64,000 bases of DNA, taken from NCBI GenBank assembly GCA_038040445.1, contig JBBPIG010000009.1:148601-212600 (forward strand). The letters run 5' to 3'. Both the position numbers and the translations under genes were made by a program. Each line of letters starts with the position of its first letter. Within the stretch, counting starts at the first letter, position 1. Under the pieces are notes generated by a model. The model made no database searches and was not told the DNA's origin. It worked only from the letters and a program-made list of their open reading frames with translations. The DNA comes from Acidobacteriota bacterium. GTDB lineage: Bacteria; Acidobacteriota; Blastocatellia; UBA7656. Shown one piece after another: positions 35,952 to 45,120 of the stretch.

Positions 35952-36932
35952 CTAAAACAAACTGCCCTGTACGGCCTCAGGCTGCTTGAGCCGCGCGTGT
36001 TCCTCGAGCCAATCCCCGAGCGACGACGGCGAATCGCTAAACGAATCCGGGAAGGGAAGCGCGCCGCGTTTGATCAGCAAACGATTGCCATCGGGCGCGT
36101 CAGGACCCTCGACTACGAACACAGGAACCATTGCGGCCTTCAAGGCTTCTTCGGCGCCTGCCCACGTGCCGCCTTTTTCGGCATCGCTGGCGATCACCAG
36201 CGCGAAGTCCGACAGCGCATAGATCAGCTTGTTGCGGGCCATCGCCGTGCCGACGTTGAAACTCGCCTGCGGAGAGTAGGGCGTCGCGAGCACGAGCTGT
36301 CCCTCTTCCATAGCCGTTCGAGCGTCGGCGGCTCGGATAGCTTTTTCGAGGCTGTCGGCGAGCAAGCCGGCCGCGCTGCCGCCTGCCGCGAGCGCCGCGC
36401 CCATCGCGGTCTTGTCCACGCCGCGCGCGCCGCCGGAGTAAACCGTCAGATTCGATTCGGCGCACGCGTTGCCGATGAACTCGGTCAACGCGAAGCCACG
36501 CTGATCGATGTTCCGGGAGCCAACTACCGCCAGCCCGCGACGATTCAACAGCCGCGCGCTTCCGGCGCCGTAGAGCATCACCGGCGCCGCGCCCCTCAAT
36601 CGCTCGGTGAGCCGGGGCGGATAGTCTTCGTCAAATCGCGTGATGATCCAGATGCCAAGCTCCGCCAGCCGTTCGATCTCCTGCTCCATCGCTTCGACCC
36701 GGTCAAGCAAGCTGGCAAGCCGCGCGGCTTCGTCTTCGCCGGTCTGAAGAGTCGATTTGATCTGCTGGGCGGTTAAACCCGGCAGTCCCGCCACGTTAAA
36801 AGAGTTGGCTGCGAGCTTCTGTTCCAGTTGATTCCATTCTCGCGCGCTGAGTGGTTTCGCGTCGGGCTCGTCGGGCAGACCGAGGTGCGAACATAGCAGG
36901 AAGAGTGCGAATGAATCGTTACTAAGTTTCAT
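35952..36932 (-). CDS. dprA: DprA-like DNA-processing protein
   Basis: A 326-residue protein with the DprA/Smf Rossmann-like core: DEDYPPRL, GAAPVMLYGAG, VVGSRNIDQRGFALTEF, SGGARGVDKTAMGAAL and TPYSPQASFNVGTAMARNKLI. In canonical DprA the helix after SGxARGID starts with AH; here it is TAM. DprA loads RecA on incoming single strands in transformation. The N-terminal region lacks a typical SAM domain and the C-terminal winged helix is short or absent. The ATG at 36932 lies two bases after the recQ stop, so the pair is tightly linked. The linkage to a RecQ-phosphoribosyltransferase fusion argues for a dedicated module rather than the housekeeping dprA. Confidence 0.85.
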   Translation of the reverse strand: MKLSNDSFALFLLCSHLGLPDEPDAKPLSAREWNQLEQKLAANSFNVAGLPGLTAQQIKSTLQTGEDEAARLASLLDRVEAMEQEIERLAELGIWIITRFDEDYPPRLTERLRGAAPVMLYGAGSARLLNRRGLAVVGSRNIDQRGFALTEFIGNACAESNLTVYSGGARGVDKTAMGAALAAGGSAAGLLADSLEKAIRAADARTAMEEGQLVLATPYSPQASFNVGTAMARNKLIYALSDFALVIASDAEKGGTWAGAEEALKAAMVPVFVVEGPDAPDGNRLLIKRGALPFPDSFSDSPSSLGDWLEEHARLKQPEAVQGSLF

Positions 36933-36934
36933 GG

Positions 36935-39025
36935 TCAAGTCTTGCGTGCTGTTGCGCGAGCCAAGGTAAACGGATGAACCACGCCGCTGCCTTTGTTTCT
37001 CAGCAGCCATCCGGCGAGCGTCAACGTCCAGCCCGAATCGACTATGTCATCAATCAACAGGACTGCGCCGCTCGGAACGTCTTCGATCGTGGTGAGTGTA
37101 CCCGCGATGTTGCGCGCTTGCATCGAGCTGTTGGCCATCAACTTTTGTTCGGGCGCTTCCGACGTTCGGACGAGCGCAGCGACGAACGGAATGCCAAGCG
37201 AACGGGCCAACCGCGCGGCGAAATCATACACCAGCCCCGGATGGCGTCGCGAGGGTATTGCCGTGACCCAATCAGGAAACGGCTCAGGCTGCCATCGCTC
37301 GCGAATCAATAGCGCGGATGCGTCCACCATCTGGTCGTCGAATTTACCGCGTTCATACTTGCCTTCGCGCACCAGCCGGCCCCATCCGGCGTCGCCGTAG
37401 TAACAAAGCGAGCGGCCCGGCGCGTTGCGCATTTCAGCAGGGATGACCGACGTCTCCGAGAGAGACATATCCAGAGGCCAGCGCTTCTTCGGTTCGAGCA
37501 CTATATCGACTCGTCCAAGAAACTCGGCGGCTTGCCGGACCAATTCAGTTGACGTTTCGGCGCGAAAGCCTCGCCCCTGACAATTGGCGCACACGCCGCA
37601 AGTCTTTGCGTCGGGATCGTCCAGCGCGCGGGCGAGGAATTCCATCAAGCAACCGCGATGAGCGACGTACCTCTGCATCTGGGCAAGCTCGGCCCGCCGC
37701 AAGGCTGTGATTCGATTTGTTCGATCGAGGTCCGGCTGCCATGGAATCGCGCTGCGAAAATACAGAACCTTCTTGTCGAACTTGATCACGATCGCGCCGT
37801 CGATCTCTAACAGCTTCAGCGCTCGGTTGGCCATCGAATGCGAGACGTTCACACGAGCAAGCAACTCGTTGATCGATAGACCATCGCTGGCGCCGACCAC
37901 ATCGAGTATCGAGGTCATCGTATCAGGAGCGGGGAACGCGCTCTCGATGAAGTAGTCCTGAATATCATCGTCTTCGCTTCCGCTTAGCAATATCCCGTAA
38001 GCGCGATCGACCGCGCGCCCGGCTCTTCCGACTTGTTGATAGTATGCGACCACCGACCCCGGCCGCTGAAAGTGAATCACAAACGCGAGATCCGGTTTGT
38101 CGAACCCCATGCCGAGCGCGACCGTCGCGACCAACGCTTTGAGTTCGTTGTTGAGCAGCGCCTTTTCGAGGGCTTCGCGATCGATCTTCGCATCGTCGCC
38201 CGCGTGATAGGCTTCGGCGGTGATGCCTTGTGACTTGAGCCAGTTGGTGACGCGTTCGACATCCGCGACGGTCAGACAGTAGATGACGCCGCTCCCTTTG
38301 AACTTCTGAACGTTTTCCGCGAGCCACGCGAGCCGTTCAGCCTGGCTCGATAGCACGATGTTTTGAAGCCGCAACGAGGCGCGTGCGAGCGGACCTCGCA
38401 AGACAACCAACTCGGGTCCGAGTTGTTGTTGAACGTCTGCAACAACGCGATCGTTGGCCGTGGCCGTAGTTCCGAGCACCGGCATTCCGGCGGGCAGGCT
38501 CTGCATCACGCGAATAATCCGCCGGTAGTCAGGTCTGAAGTCGTGTCCCCAATCCGATATGCAGTGAACCTCATCGACTACGAAGAGACCTGCGCGGCCC
38601 GAGACGCCCGGAAGCACTGAGCGCATGAACCGGTCGTTGCCAAGGCGTTCGGGCGAGATCAACAGGATGTCGCAAGAATCTTTGGCCAGCGCGGCTTCGG
38701 CGGCATCCCATTCCGCGCGGTTCGAGCTGTTGATGGTGAAAGCGCGAACGCCGATGCGCGAGGCGGCTTCGATTTGATTGCGCATCAGCGACAGCAACGG
38801 GCTGACCAGAATCGTAGGCCCTGCGCCTTGCTCGCGCAGAAGCTTTGTCGAGAGGAAGTAGACGAGACTCTTGCCCCAGCCGGTGCGTTGGACAACGAGG
38901 ACCCGGCCGCGGCTCGTGACGATGGCGTCGATGGCTTGCCACTGACCTTCGCGAAACTGAGCTTGCGGCCCAAGCATCTGCCGCAGTAGTTCTTGCGCCC
39001 TTCCAAACAAATTGCTGGTCGTCAT
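36935..39025 (-). CDS. recQ: RecQ-family helicase fused to a phosphoribosyltransferase domain
   Basis: A 696-residue protein. Residues 1-345 are an SF2 helicase: motif I is QRTGWGKS (residues 46-53), motif II DEVHCISDWGHDFRP (151 on), then TATAND and the QVGRAGR motif VI. A RecQ zinc site follows (GCLMEFLA, then CGVCANC). The HRDC domain is missing; instead the last 200 residues form a phosphoribosyltransferase-like domain ending in AVLLIDDIVDSGWT (about 655-667), as in ComF-type proteins. The gene overlaps msrA by four bases and dprA follows at once. A helicase/PRTase/DprA combination suggests DNA uptake repair or anti-phage activity; this is an inference. Confidence 0.9.
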   Translation of the reverse strand: MTTSNLFGRAQELLRQMLGPQAQFREGQWQAIDAIVTSRGRVLVVQRTGWGKSLVYFLSTKLLREQGAGPTILVSPLLSLMRNQIEAASRIGVRAFTINSSNRAEWDAAEAALAKDSCDILLISPERLGNDRFMRSVLPGVSGRAGLFVVDEVHCISDWGHDFRPDYRRIIRVMQSLPAGMPVLGTTATANDRVVADVQQQLGPELVVLRGPLARASLRLQNIVLSSQAERLAWLAENVQKFKGSGVIYCLTVADVERVTNWLKSQGITAEAYHAGDDAKIDREALEKALLNNELKALVATVALGMGFDKPDLAFVIHFQRPGSVVAYYQQVGRAGRAVDRAYGILLSGSEDDDIQDYFIESAFPAPDTMTSILDVVGASDGLSINELLARVNVSHSMANRALKLLEIDGAIVIKFDKKVLYFRSAIPWQPDLDRTNRITALRRAELAQMQRYVAHRGCLMEFLARALDDPDAKTCGVCANCQGRGFRAETSTELVRQAAEFLGRVDIVLEPKKRWPLDMSLSETSVIPAEMRNAPGRSLCYYGDAGWGRLVREGKYERGKFDDQMVDASALLIRERWQPEPFPDWVTAIPSRRHPGLVYDFAARLARSLGIPFVAALVRTSEAPEQKLMANSSMQARNIAGTLTTIEDVPSGAVLLIDDIVDSGWTLTLAGWLLRNKGSGVVHPFTLARATARKT

Positions 39026-39684
39026 TTCACATAAAGATTGGGAAACTGCTTGCGAAGATTAGCAACCTTGGGAAGGTCATGCATCACGATGTACGGCTCG
39101 TTTGGATGATGCACGACGTAGTTCTGGTGGTAAGACTCAGCTTGAAAAAAGGATTTACCCGAGGCGACCTCACTGACAATCGGGCGCTCAAAAGCCTTGG
39201 CCCGATTTAGCTGGTCTATGTAGGCTTGCGCGATGCGCTTCTGGTCTTCATTGGAGCAAAAGATAGCCGAACGGTATTGTGTGCCGGTGTCGGGGCCCTG
39301 CCGGTTTAGTTGCGTAGGGTCGTGCGCTACGGAAAAGAATATTTTGAGAAGTTGACCGTAGGAGATCTGCGACGGATCGTACTTGATTCGAACCGATTCG
39401 GCGTGCCCGGTGTTACCCGAGGAGACCATTTCATAATGAGCGGTACCGGCTGATCCCCCGGCGTAGCCGGACTCGGCGTCAATGACTCCTTTGACGTGTT
39501 CGTACACGGCTTCAATACCCCAAAAGCAGCCTCCGGCAAGGACCGCCGTCTGCTCGCCCTTGGCCGCAGCAAGTGGCGCGTCTATCACCGGGTCCGGAAT
39601 TGCAACGGTGGCGGTGGCCACGTTGCAAGCCAGATCAAACACGACCAGAAAGATGGTGAGAATCCGGAGCTTGATACGGGACAT
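39022..39684 (-). CDS. msrA: Peptide methionine-S-sulfoxide reductase MsrA, exported
   Basis: A 220-residue MsrA with the catalytic motif GGCFWG (Cys53), ESGYAGG, GHAESVRIKYDP, QYRSAIFC and HHPNEPYI. It reduces the S-epimer of methionine sulfoxide in proteins. The N-terminus (LRILTIFLVVFDLACNVATA) is a hydrophobic signal, so this copy likely acts in the periplasm; the Cys in it is not in a perfect lipobox. Its stop overlaps the recQ ATG (ATGA). This coupling of an exported repair enzyme with recQ/dprA is unusual and may just reflect shared transcription. Confidence 0.94.
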   Translation of the reverse strand: MSRIKLRILTIFLVVFDLACNVATATVAIPDPVIDAPLAAAKGEQTAVLAGGCFWGIEAVYEHVKGVIDAESGYAGGSAGTAHYEMVSSGNTGHAESVRIKYDPSQISYGQLLKIFFSVAHDPTQLNRQGPDTGTQYRSAIFCSNEDQKRIAQAYIDQLNRAKAFERPIVSEVASGKSFFQAESYHQNYVVHHPNEPYIVMHDLPKVANLRKQFPNLYVK

Positions 39685-39765
39685 AACGCTTACCTCTCGA
39701 GTGCGAGTGACTATCGCTCGTGTCGGTGAAGCCGAGCGGTCACCAACGGATTTGAACGAGGGTAT

Positions 39766-39840
<75 letters not shown>

Positions 39841-39855
39841 ATGAATTTTCAAACT

Positions 39856-39906
39856 AAAGGGCGAAGGCAACTCTCGCGGATCGCTGAGTCTTCGCCTTCG
39901 CCCTTA
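39856..39906. repeat. Inverted repeat between the two tRNA genes
   Basis: Arms 39857-39868 (AAGGGCGAAGGC region) and 39894-39905 are exact complements over 12 bases, flanked by A-rich and TTAAAA ends, with a 25-base loop. It could be a tRNA-operon processing or terminator hairpin. Confidence 0.6.
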
Positions 39907-39912
39907 AAACTC

Positions 39913-39987
<75 letters not shown>

Positions 39988-40109
39988 TCGGCGAACTTGA
40001 TTCTATCCGCGCAAAATTCGTTCTGTCAACTTGAGGCACTCTCAGGGCTCTTGCTGCCGGTTCCGTAGTCGATCTATTAACGCTCGCAGCTATTGGCTTG
40101 TTCGAGCGA

Positions 40110-40607
40110 TTAGAACCGCAGTCTCATCATTAGCGCATCCTCGGTGGGAAGGCGATAGTAGTCTCGCCGCCGGCCAATGAAGCTGAAACCAAGCTCTCTG
40201 TATAACAACTGAGCGGCCTCATTTGACGCTCGCACTTCGAGCACAACCTGCGCGCCGCCTCGACGGCTTGCTTCATCGATCGCGGCTTCCATCAAGCTCC
40301 GGCCAATGCCTATACGGCGATACTCCGGGTGCGAGGCTACGTTGTTGACGTGCAACTCGTCTTCGACGACCCAACCGGCAAAGAAGCCGACGACTGGCGG
40401 GCCCAGAAACAGGTTGCGCGCCACGATCAATATCGAATTCGGATTTGTGAACAACTCGCGCTGGTAGGCGTCGTATCCCCAGCGATTCAGCCCGCTGGTC
40501 TCTTCGATCTCGACCACGTCAATCAGATCGCGGTCGCGCATCGGCTCGATGAAGTACGGCCGGAACATCGCCTCGTATTCGCGGCTTGTAAGATTGCTTA
40601 TCGACAC
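40110..40607 (-). CDS. rimI: Ribosomal-protein-alanine N-acetyltransferase RimI
   Basis: A 165-residue GNAT acetyltransferase. The acetyl-CoA loop is RRIGIGRSLM (Q/R-x-x-G-x-G/A pattern), preceded by ELHVNNVASHPEY, followed by VVLEVRASNEAAQLLYRELGF, all typical of RimI. It acetylates the N-terminus of ribosomal protein S18 in E. coli. The next gene upstream on the same strand is tsaB; the rimI-tsaB neighbourhood is common in bacteria, which supports the name over a generic GNAT. A heptamer-repeat array separates the two genes. Confidence 0.92.
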   Translation of the reverse strand: MSISNLTSREYEAMFRPYFIEPMRDRDLIDVVEIEETSGLNRWGYDAYQRELFTNPNSILIVARNLFLGPPVVGFFAGWVVEDELHVNNVASHPEYRRIGIGRSLMEAAIDEASRRGGAQVVLEVRASNEAAQLLYRELGFSFIGRRRDYYRLPTEDALMMRLRF

Positions 40608-40627
40608 CGCAACTCCCGTTTGGGCTT

Positions 40628-40747
40628 AGAGTTCAGAGTTCAGAGTTCAGAGTTCAAGCTTTAGCTTGCAGACTTGCTTCTCGAAGAAACCGGCAGCCTG
40701 AAGGCTGAACTCTGAACTTTAAACTCTGACCTCTGAACTCTGAACTT
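40628..40747. repeat. 7-bp-period repeat array with inverted copies (rimI-tsaB gap)
   Basis: Four tandem AGAGTTC units (40628-40655) are followed, after a unique spacer, by several complementary GAACTCT units (40707-40747). The two blocks can pair into one long hairpin. It occupies nearly all of the gap between the two genes. Confidence 0.9.
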
Positions 40748-40756
40748 CTTTCATCG

Positions 40757-41506
40757 TCATTCGAGCTTCATGCTCCGTTTGATCTTAGAACCCAGAAGGC
40801 CCAACGACAACTTTATTTCAGCCTCGGATGGCCGAACATAGCAGGCCTTCAAACTCTCCGCCGTTTCCACCTGGCCGCGCGCGTTTTTCAAGAAGGCCAG
40901 CGCCGCGATGTCTTCCGCCGGACACTGAGCCGGCTGCTTGCTCACCCGCTGACTCGTTCTGCCGGCGACCCCTGCTCCGCCTGCCGCGCCGCCGCCGGCC
41001 AAAACTAGTTCATCGACATCAGCGACTCGCTCGACCGCCTGTTCAAGGCTGGACATCATCGGATCATTCAGCGCAGCCGGGACACCGTCCCGATCAAATG
41101 AAAACAACTGCGAATAGACCTCACCCTTATACGCATTCACGATCGCACAGACATACGGCGCCGGACCTGCGGCGAACGCTGCGGCTTCGAGCGAAGTAAC
41201 TGCAACGATGGGCTTGTTGTTTGCCGCGGAAAAGCCCTTCACCGCGGCCATCCCCACGCGCAGTCCGGTGAAACTACCGGGTCCGACGCACACTGAGTAC
41301 ACCTCAACATCGCTTATCGTCAGATCGAGTTGCACCAGCAGAGCCTGAACGTCAGACCATAGCTTATCCGAACGCTTCTCATCCGGCGGCGCCTTGATTG
41401 ATCTCAACAACTTCGCGCCCTGGCTAACCGCCACGCTTGTTGTCTCAGATGACGTGTGGAGCGCGAGAATGACTGGGTCTAGTGTTGTGAACTCTTGTTT
41501 ATTCAA
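40757..41506 (-). CDS. tsaB: tRNA threonylcarbamoyladenosine biosynthesis protein TsaB
   Basis: A 249-residue ASKHA-fold protein. It has the N-terminal ILALHTSSETTSVAV, the GPGSFTGLRVGMAAVKGF block diagnostic of TsaB, and the NAYKGEVYSQLF segment. TsaB is the scaffold partner of TsaD in making t6A on ANN-decoding tRNAs. A Gly/Ala-rich stretch (GGGAAGGAGVAG) interrupts the C-terminal half, as often happens in the variable part of the family. The ATG at 41506 opens into a 408-base region divergent from mutS. Confidence 0.93.
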   Translation of the reverse strand: MNKQEFTTLDPVILALHTSSETTSVAVSQGAKLLRSIKAPPDEKRSDKLWSDVQALLVQLDLTISDVEVYSVCVGPGSFTGLRVGMAAVKGFSAANNKPIVAVTSLEAAAFAAGPAPYVCAIVNAYKGEVYSQLFSFDRDGVPAALNDPMMSSLEQAVERVADVDELVLAGGGAAGGAGVAGRTSQRVSKQPAQCPAEDIAALAFLKNARGQVETAESLKACYVRPSEAEIKLSLGLLGSKIKRSMKLE

Positions 41507-41914
41507 TAGGGCCGCCGCCCGTTGAAGATTGCAACACTGACCAGGGTGCCTAAAAAGCCGCTAGCGGATTCCAAATACCCCCAACTGAAGTTGGGGATAT
41601 TTCCGGAGTTTCACACAATCTCGGACTTGCGTGAGATTCCCGGAGTCTTTGACACACCGTTAGTGGGATTGCCATTAAATCTTCGTGTCCTCTACGTTTC
41701 AGCAAGCCTGGTCTAAAACAACAATGATGCTCATTGCTGGAAAATACTTTGAACAGGTTTGACCTGCCGATAGCCGATTATATATTCTGCCCATGGCCGA
41801 AACAACCTACGCGCTGACAACCTGGGCCCAACGCGGAGACCTATTAAGCACCTGAGATTGTTGGAAGCGTTCTCGCTATGGTGAGCAACTGATCACCGAC
41901 TACTGACCAATTTC
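41507..41914. other. Divergent tsaB-mutS intergenic region with a hairpin
   Basis: The 408-base gap holds one clear element: a hairpin at 41571-41601 with arms AAATACCCCCAAC and GTTGGGGATATTT, one mismatch, and a TGAA loop. It is not placed to end either flanking gene, as both start here. A 64-codon frame at 41522-41716 crosses the hairpin, lacks a ribosome site and resembles nothing I know. The last 25 bases before mutS look like a degraded 7-bp-period repeat ending in GACCAATT, a string also seen at 61473. Confidence 0.6.
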
Positions 41915-44581
41915 ATGCAGACACCCACGCCAATGCTCAGGCAGTACCAGGAGATCAAGCGCCAGCATCCCGGAACGCTTCTCTTCTTTCGCCTAGGCGA
42001 TTTTTATGAGCTCTTCTTCGACGATGCGGTGATTGGCGCGAAAGAGCTTGAGATCACGCTGACGGCCCGCCATCGCGAGCGCGGCAACCCCGTGCCGATG
42101 TGCGGCGTGCCCTATCACGCAGCGGGCGGCTATATAGCCAAGCTCGTGCGCAAGGGTTATCGCGTCGCGATATGCGATCAGACCGAAGATGCAAAGAAAA
42201 CCACCAAGCTCGTCCGGCGCGAAGTCGTTCGAGTAATCACACCCGGCACTGCAATAGATTCCCAGTTGTTGGACGCGAGAGAGAACAGCTATCTGGCTTC
42301 GGTGTTCGGCGCGGGTTTTGGAATGGCGGCGGCTTTTCTGGATCTTTCGACTGGCGAGTTTCTGGCGACTCAGTTCTCAGGCGAAGCGGCCTGGCAGCGC
42401 GTGTTGGAACAGCTCGAATGCTTTGGCCCGCGGGAGATCATTTTCCCAAAGTCGCTCGAGCCACTGTTCACGTCCGGGCGCAAGCCCGAAGGCGACAGCG
42501 GCGCGATCACAGCCGAGGGCGATTTTGTTGCAAGCGGGTTTAGCTTCTCAGGATATCAACCGGCGCTGAACCCTCTCGACGAGTGGTTCTTCTCCTTCGA
42601 TCGTGCGCGCGAGCTTTTGCTGACGCACTTTGGCGTTGCGTCGCTCGAAGGGTTCGGCCTTGGCGGACGCGATCTGGCGGTCGCAGCGTCGGGCGGCGTG
42701 CTCCACTACGTTCGCGAGACGCAGAAGGACGAAGCTGCTCACATAACCGGGCTCTCTTACTTTGAGCCGAATGACTATTTGATTCTGGACCAGCCAACCG
42801 TGCGGAATCTCGAGCTTGTGGAAGCGCTCGACGGCTCGCGCAATCGCACATTGCTTGCAGTGATCGATGAGACTGTGACAGGCATGGGCTCGCGACTGTT
42901 GAAGCAGTGGCTGTTGCGCCCTTCGATGAAGCTTGGCGAGTTGAATGCTCGGCTCGATGCGGTCGAGGAACTTCGGAATGCGTTGATACTTCGCGATCGG
43001 TTGCGCTCCGAGTTGAAGCGCATCGTCGATCTCGAACGCTTGATGGCGCGCATAAGCCTCGGGCGAGCAAACGCCCGCGACCTTATGGCGCTGAAGACTT
43101 CAGCGGACGCGATACCGATTATCAAGGAGATGCTTGCTGATGCGACTGCTTCTCTGCTCGAGGTGTTAGCTGAAAGCCTGGACGAGTTGCAAGACTTGCG
43201 CGATCTGATCGGCAAGAGCATAGCCGACGATCCCCCCGCTACGCTCACCGATGGTGGCTACATTCGTTCGGGTTACAACGCGGAATTGGATGAACTGCGC
43301 GGCCTTTCGGCGTCCAGCAAGAGCTTCATCGCGGCGATCGAATCGCGCGAGCGCTCGCGCACAGGCATCTCGTCGATGAAGGTTAAGTTCAACAACGTGT
43401 TCGGCTACTTCATAGAAGTAAGCAAATCGAATCTTAAGAACGTGCCCCCGGACTACGAACGCAGGCAGACCCTGACCAATGCCGAGCGCTACACCACGCC
43501 CGAGCTGAAAGAGTATGAAGCCAAGGTCCTCGGCGCCGAAGAGCGGATCAGCGAGATCGAGCAGGTTCTGTTTACCGAAATCAGACAAACTGTGTCCGTT
43601 GAAACCAAGCGCGTGCAGTCGGTCGCTCATGCGCTGGCGATTCTGGACGCCGTGCTATCCCTCGCTGAGGTGGCCGCTCGGCGCAACTACTGCCGGCCGG
43701 TGTTGACCGAAGACGACGAGCTGTACATACGCACTGGCCGTCACGCGGTGATCGAAGCAACCGGCGAGCGATTCATTCCGAACGATACATATCTGAACAA
43801 CTCGACCGATCGGCTGCTTATCATCACCGGCCCGAATATGGGCGGCAAGTCTGTTTACCTGAGGCAAGCTGCGTTGATCTCGATACTCGCGCAGATCGGT
43901 TCATTCGTCCCCGCGGATGAAGCAAGAATCGCAATTCTCGATCGCGTGTTCACTCGCGTGGGCGCGTCGGACAGTCTGGCGCGCGGACGTTCGACCTTCA
44001 TGGTCGAGATGACCGAGACCGCAAACATCCTCAACACCGCTACGCCGCGCAGTCTGATCCTGCTTGATGAAGTTGGCCGCGGCACTTCGACGTTTGATGG
44101 ATTGTCGTTGGCGTGGGCGATCGCCGAGTATCTGCACGACAATCCGCAGCACGCGGCGAAGACGCTGTTCGCGACGCACTATCACGAGATGACCGAGCTT
44201 GCGAAGCTGCTGCCGGGAGTGCGCAACTATCAGATGGCAGTCAAGGAGAGCGGCGGCACGATCGTATTTCTTCGCAGGGTGGTCGAGGGAACGGCGTCGA
44301 AGTCTTATGGCATCGAAGTAGCTCGATTGGCTGGCTTGCCTCGAACGGTGACCGAGCGGGCGCGTGAGATACTTTCAAACCTGGAGGCGAATGAGTTGGA
44401 CGTGACCGGCAAGCCGAAGTTCGCTCGTCATCTGCCTTCGCGAAAAGTCGCTCCCCAGCCGACGTTGTTTGAAGCGGCGAATGACGTGGTCGTTGATGAG
44501 TTGCGGAACCTCGATACGGAAGGGCTGACTTCAGAACAAGCGTTGGAAGTCGTGCGCAGGCTGAAGGACAGACTGATGTGA
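41915..44581 (+). CDS. mutS: DNA mismatch repair protein MutS
   Basis: An 888-residue MutS1. The mismatch-reading motif GDFYELF (Phe30, Glu32) is at the N-terminus, so it can recognise mispairs. The connector, lever and clamp domains follow, and the ATPase has Walker A GPNMGGKS (about residues 639-646), DEVGRGTSTFDG and FATHYHE. The C-terminus has a short linker containing PTLF and a helix-turn-helix tail. No mutL is in the window. The ATG at 41915 fits family alignments, although no strong ribosome site is seen; the bases before it are a degraded repeat. Confidence 0.97.
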   Translation: MQTPTPMLRQYQEIKRQHPGTLLFFRLGDFYELFFDDAVIGAKELEITLTARHRERGNPVPMCGVPYHAAGGYIAKLVRKGYRVAICDQTEDAKKTTKLVRREVVRVITPGTAIDSQLLDARENSYLASVFGAGFGMAAAFLDLSTGEFLATQFSGEAAWQRVLEQLECFGPREIIFPKSLEPLFTSGRKPEGDSGAITAEGDFVASGFSFSGYQPALNPLDEWFFSFDRARELLLTHFGVASLEGFGLGGRDLAVAASGGVLHYVRETQKDEAAHITGLSYFEPNDYLILDQPTVRNLELVEALDGSRNRTLLAVIDETVTGMGSRLLKQWLLRPSMKLGELNARLDAVEELRNALILRDRLRSELKRIVDLERLMARISLGRANARDLMALKTSADAIPIIKEMLADATASLLEVLAESLDELQDLRDLIGKSIADDPPATLTDGGYIRSGYNAELDELRGLSASSKSFIAAIESRERSRTGISSMKVKFNNVFGYFIEVSKSNLKNVPPDYERRQTLTNAERYTTPELKEYEAKVLGAEERISEIEQVLFTEIRQTVSVETKRVQSVAHALAILDAVLSLAEVAARRNYCRPVLTEDDELYIRTGRHAVIEATGERFIPNDTYLNNSTDRLLIITGPNMGGKSVYLRQAALISILAQIGSFVPADEARIAILDRVFTRVGASDSLARGRSTFMVEMTETANILNTATPRSLILLDEVGRGTSTFDGLSLAWAIAEYLHDNPQHAAKTLFATHYHEMTELAKLLPGVRNYQMAVKESGGTIVFLRRVVEGTASKSYGIEVARLAGLPRTVTERAREILSNLEANELDVTGKPKFARHLPSRKVAPQPTLFEAANDVVVDELRNLDTEGLTSEQALEVVRRLKDRLM

Positions 44582-44614
44582 ACTTCGCCGTTAGTTGTTG
44601 CGTCCGCCTCCTAA

Positions 44615-45067
44615 CTATTGCGCGATCTGAGTGCCTTGCGACGCGACGGCCTGCCAGCGCCCATCACGCTTTACGAAAACGTCGGTGAACCGTTGGGTTA
44701 CGCTAGCCCGCTTTCCCTGGTAGCTGCCGGCGAGTACCGAGCGGCCTGTGACCACCGCGGTGTCGCCAAACACTCGTACGTTGAGATCATCAACCGATCG
44801 GGATTCGATCTTCCGCTCGCCCGAGCCGAGCTCCTGCATCACCTGCGCCTTGGTCAACACGTGACCCGTCAGGTCAATCACCGGCCAATCGGCAGCTAGA
44901 ATAGAGTCGACCGTTTTGCGATCTCCGTCGAGCCATGCCTTTACGAGGCGATGCTCGATCTGAGTCAGCTCCGAAGCGACTCCACCGGTTTGGCGCTTGG
45001 CGACAACGTCACCCGGATGTGCCAGGCTCACAATGACCAGTGCTGCCAGGCTGAGGATTCGTAACAT
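44615..45067 (-). CDS. Secreted SnoaL/NTF2-like (DUF4440) protein
   Basis: A 150-residue protein with a signal peptide (MLRILSLAALVIVSLAHPG) and an NTF2-like cone fold: IEHRLVKAWLDGDRKTVDSILAADW, NVRVFGDTAVVTGRSV, QRFTDVFVKRDGRWQAVASQ. This is the DUF4440/SnoaL-like group common as secreted proteins in Acidobacteriota. No active site can be assigned. I choose the ATG at 45067, with GAGGT five to six bases upstream; in-frame ATGs at 45082 and 45124 would spoil the signal peptide. It is downstream of the CxxCH protein gene by 53 bases and may share its transcript. Confidence 0.82.
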   Translation of the reverse strand: MLRILSLAALVIVSLAHPGDVVAKRQTGGVASELTQIEHRLVKAWLDGDRKTVDSILAADWPVIDLTGHVLTKAQVMQELGSGERKIESRSVDDLNVRVFGDTAVVTGRSVLAGSYQGKRASVTQRFTDVFVKRDGRWQAVASQGTQIAQ

Positions 45068-45120
45068 CTCGCACCTCTTCATGGATGGACAACGTACTTC
45101 GAGCTTCGGGGGAGCCCATT

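Noticed and set aside
41522..41716. Possible 64-residue gene between tsaB and mutS
   Set aside because: It crosses a hairpin, lacks a ribosome site and resembles no family.
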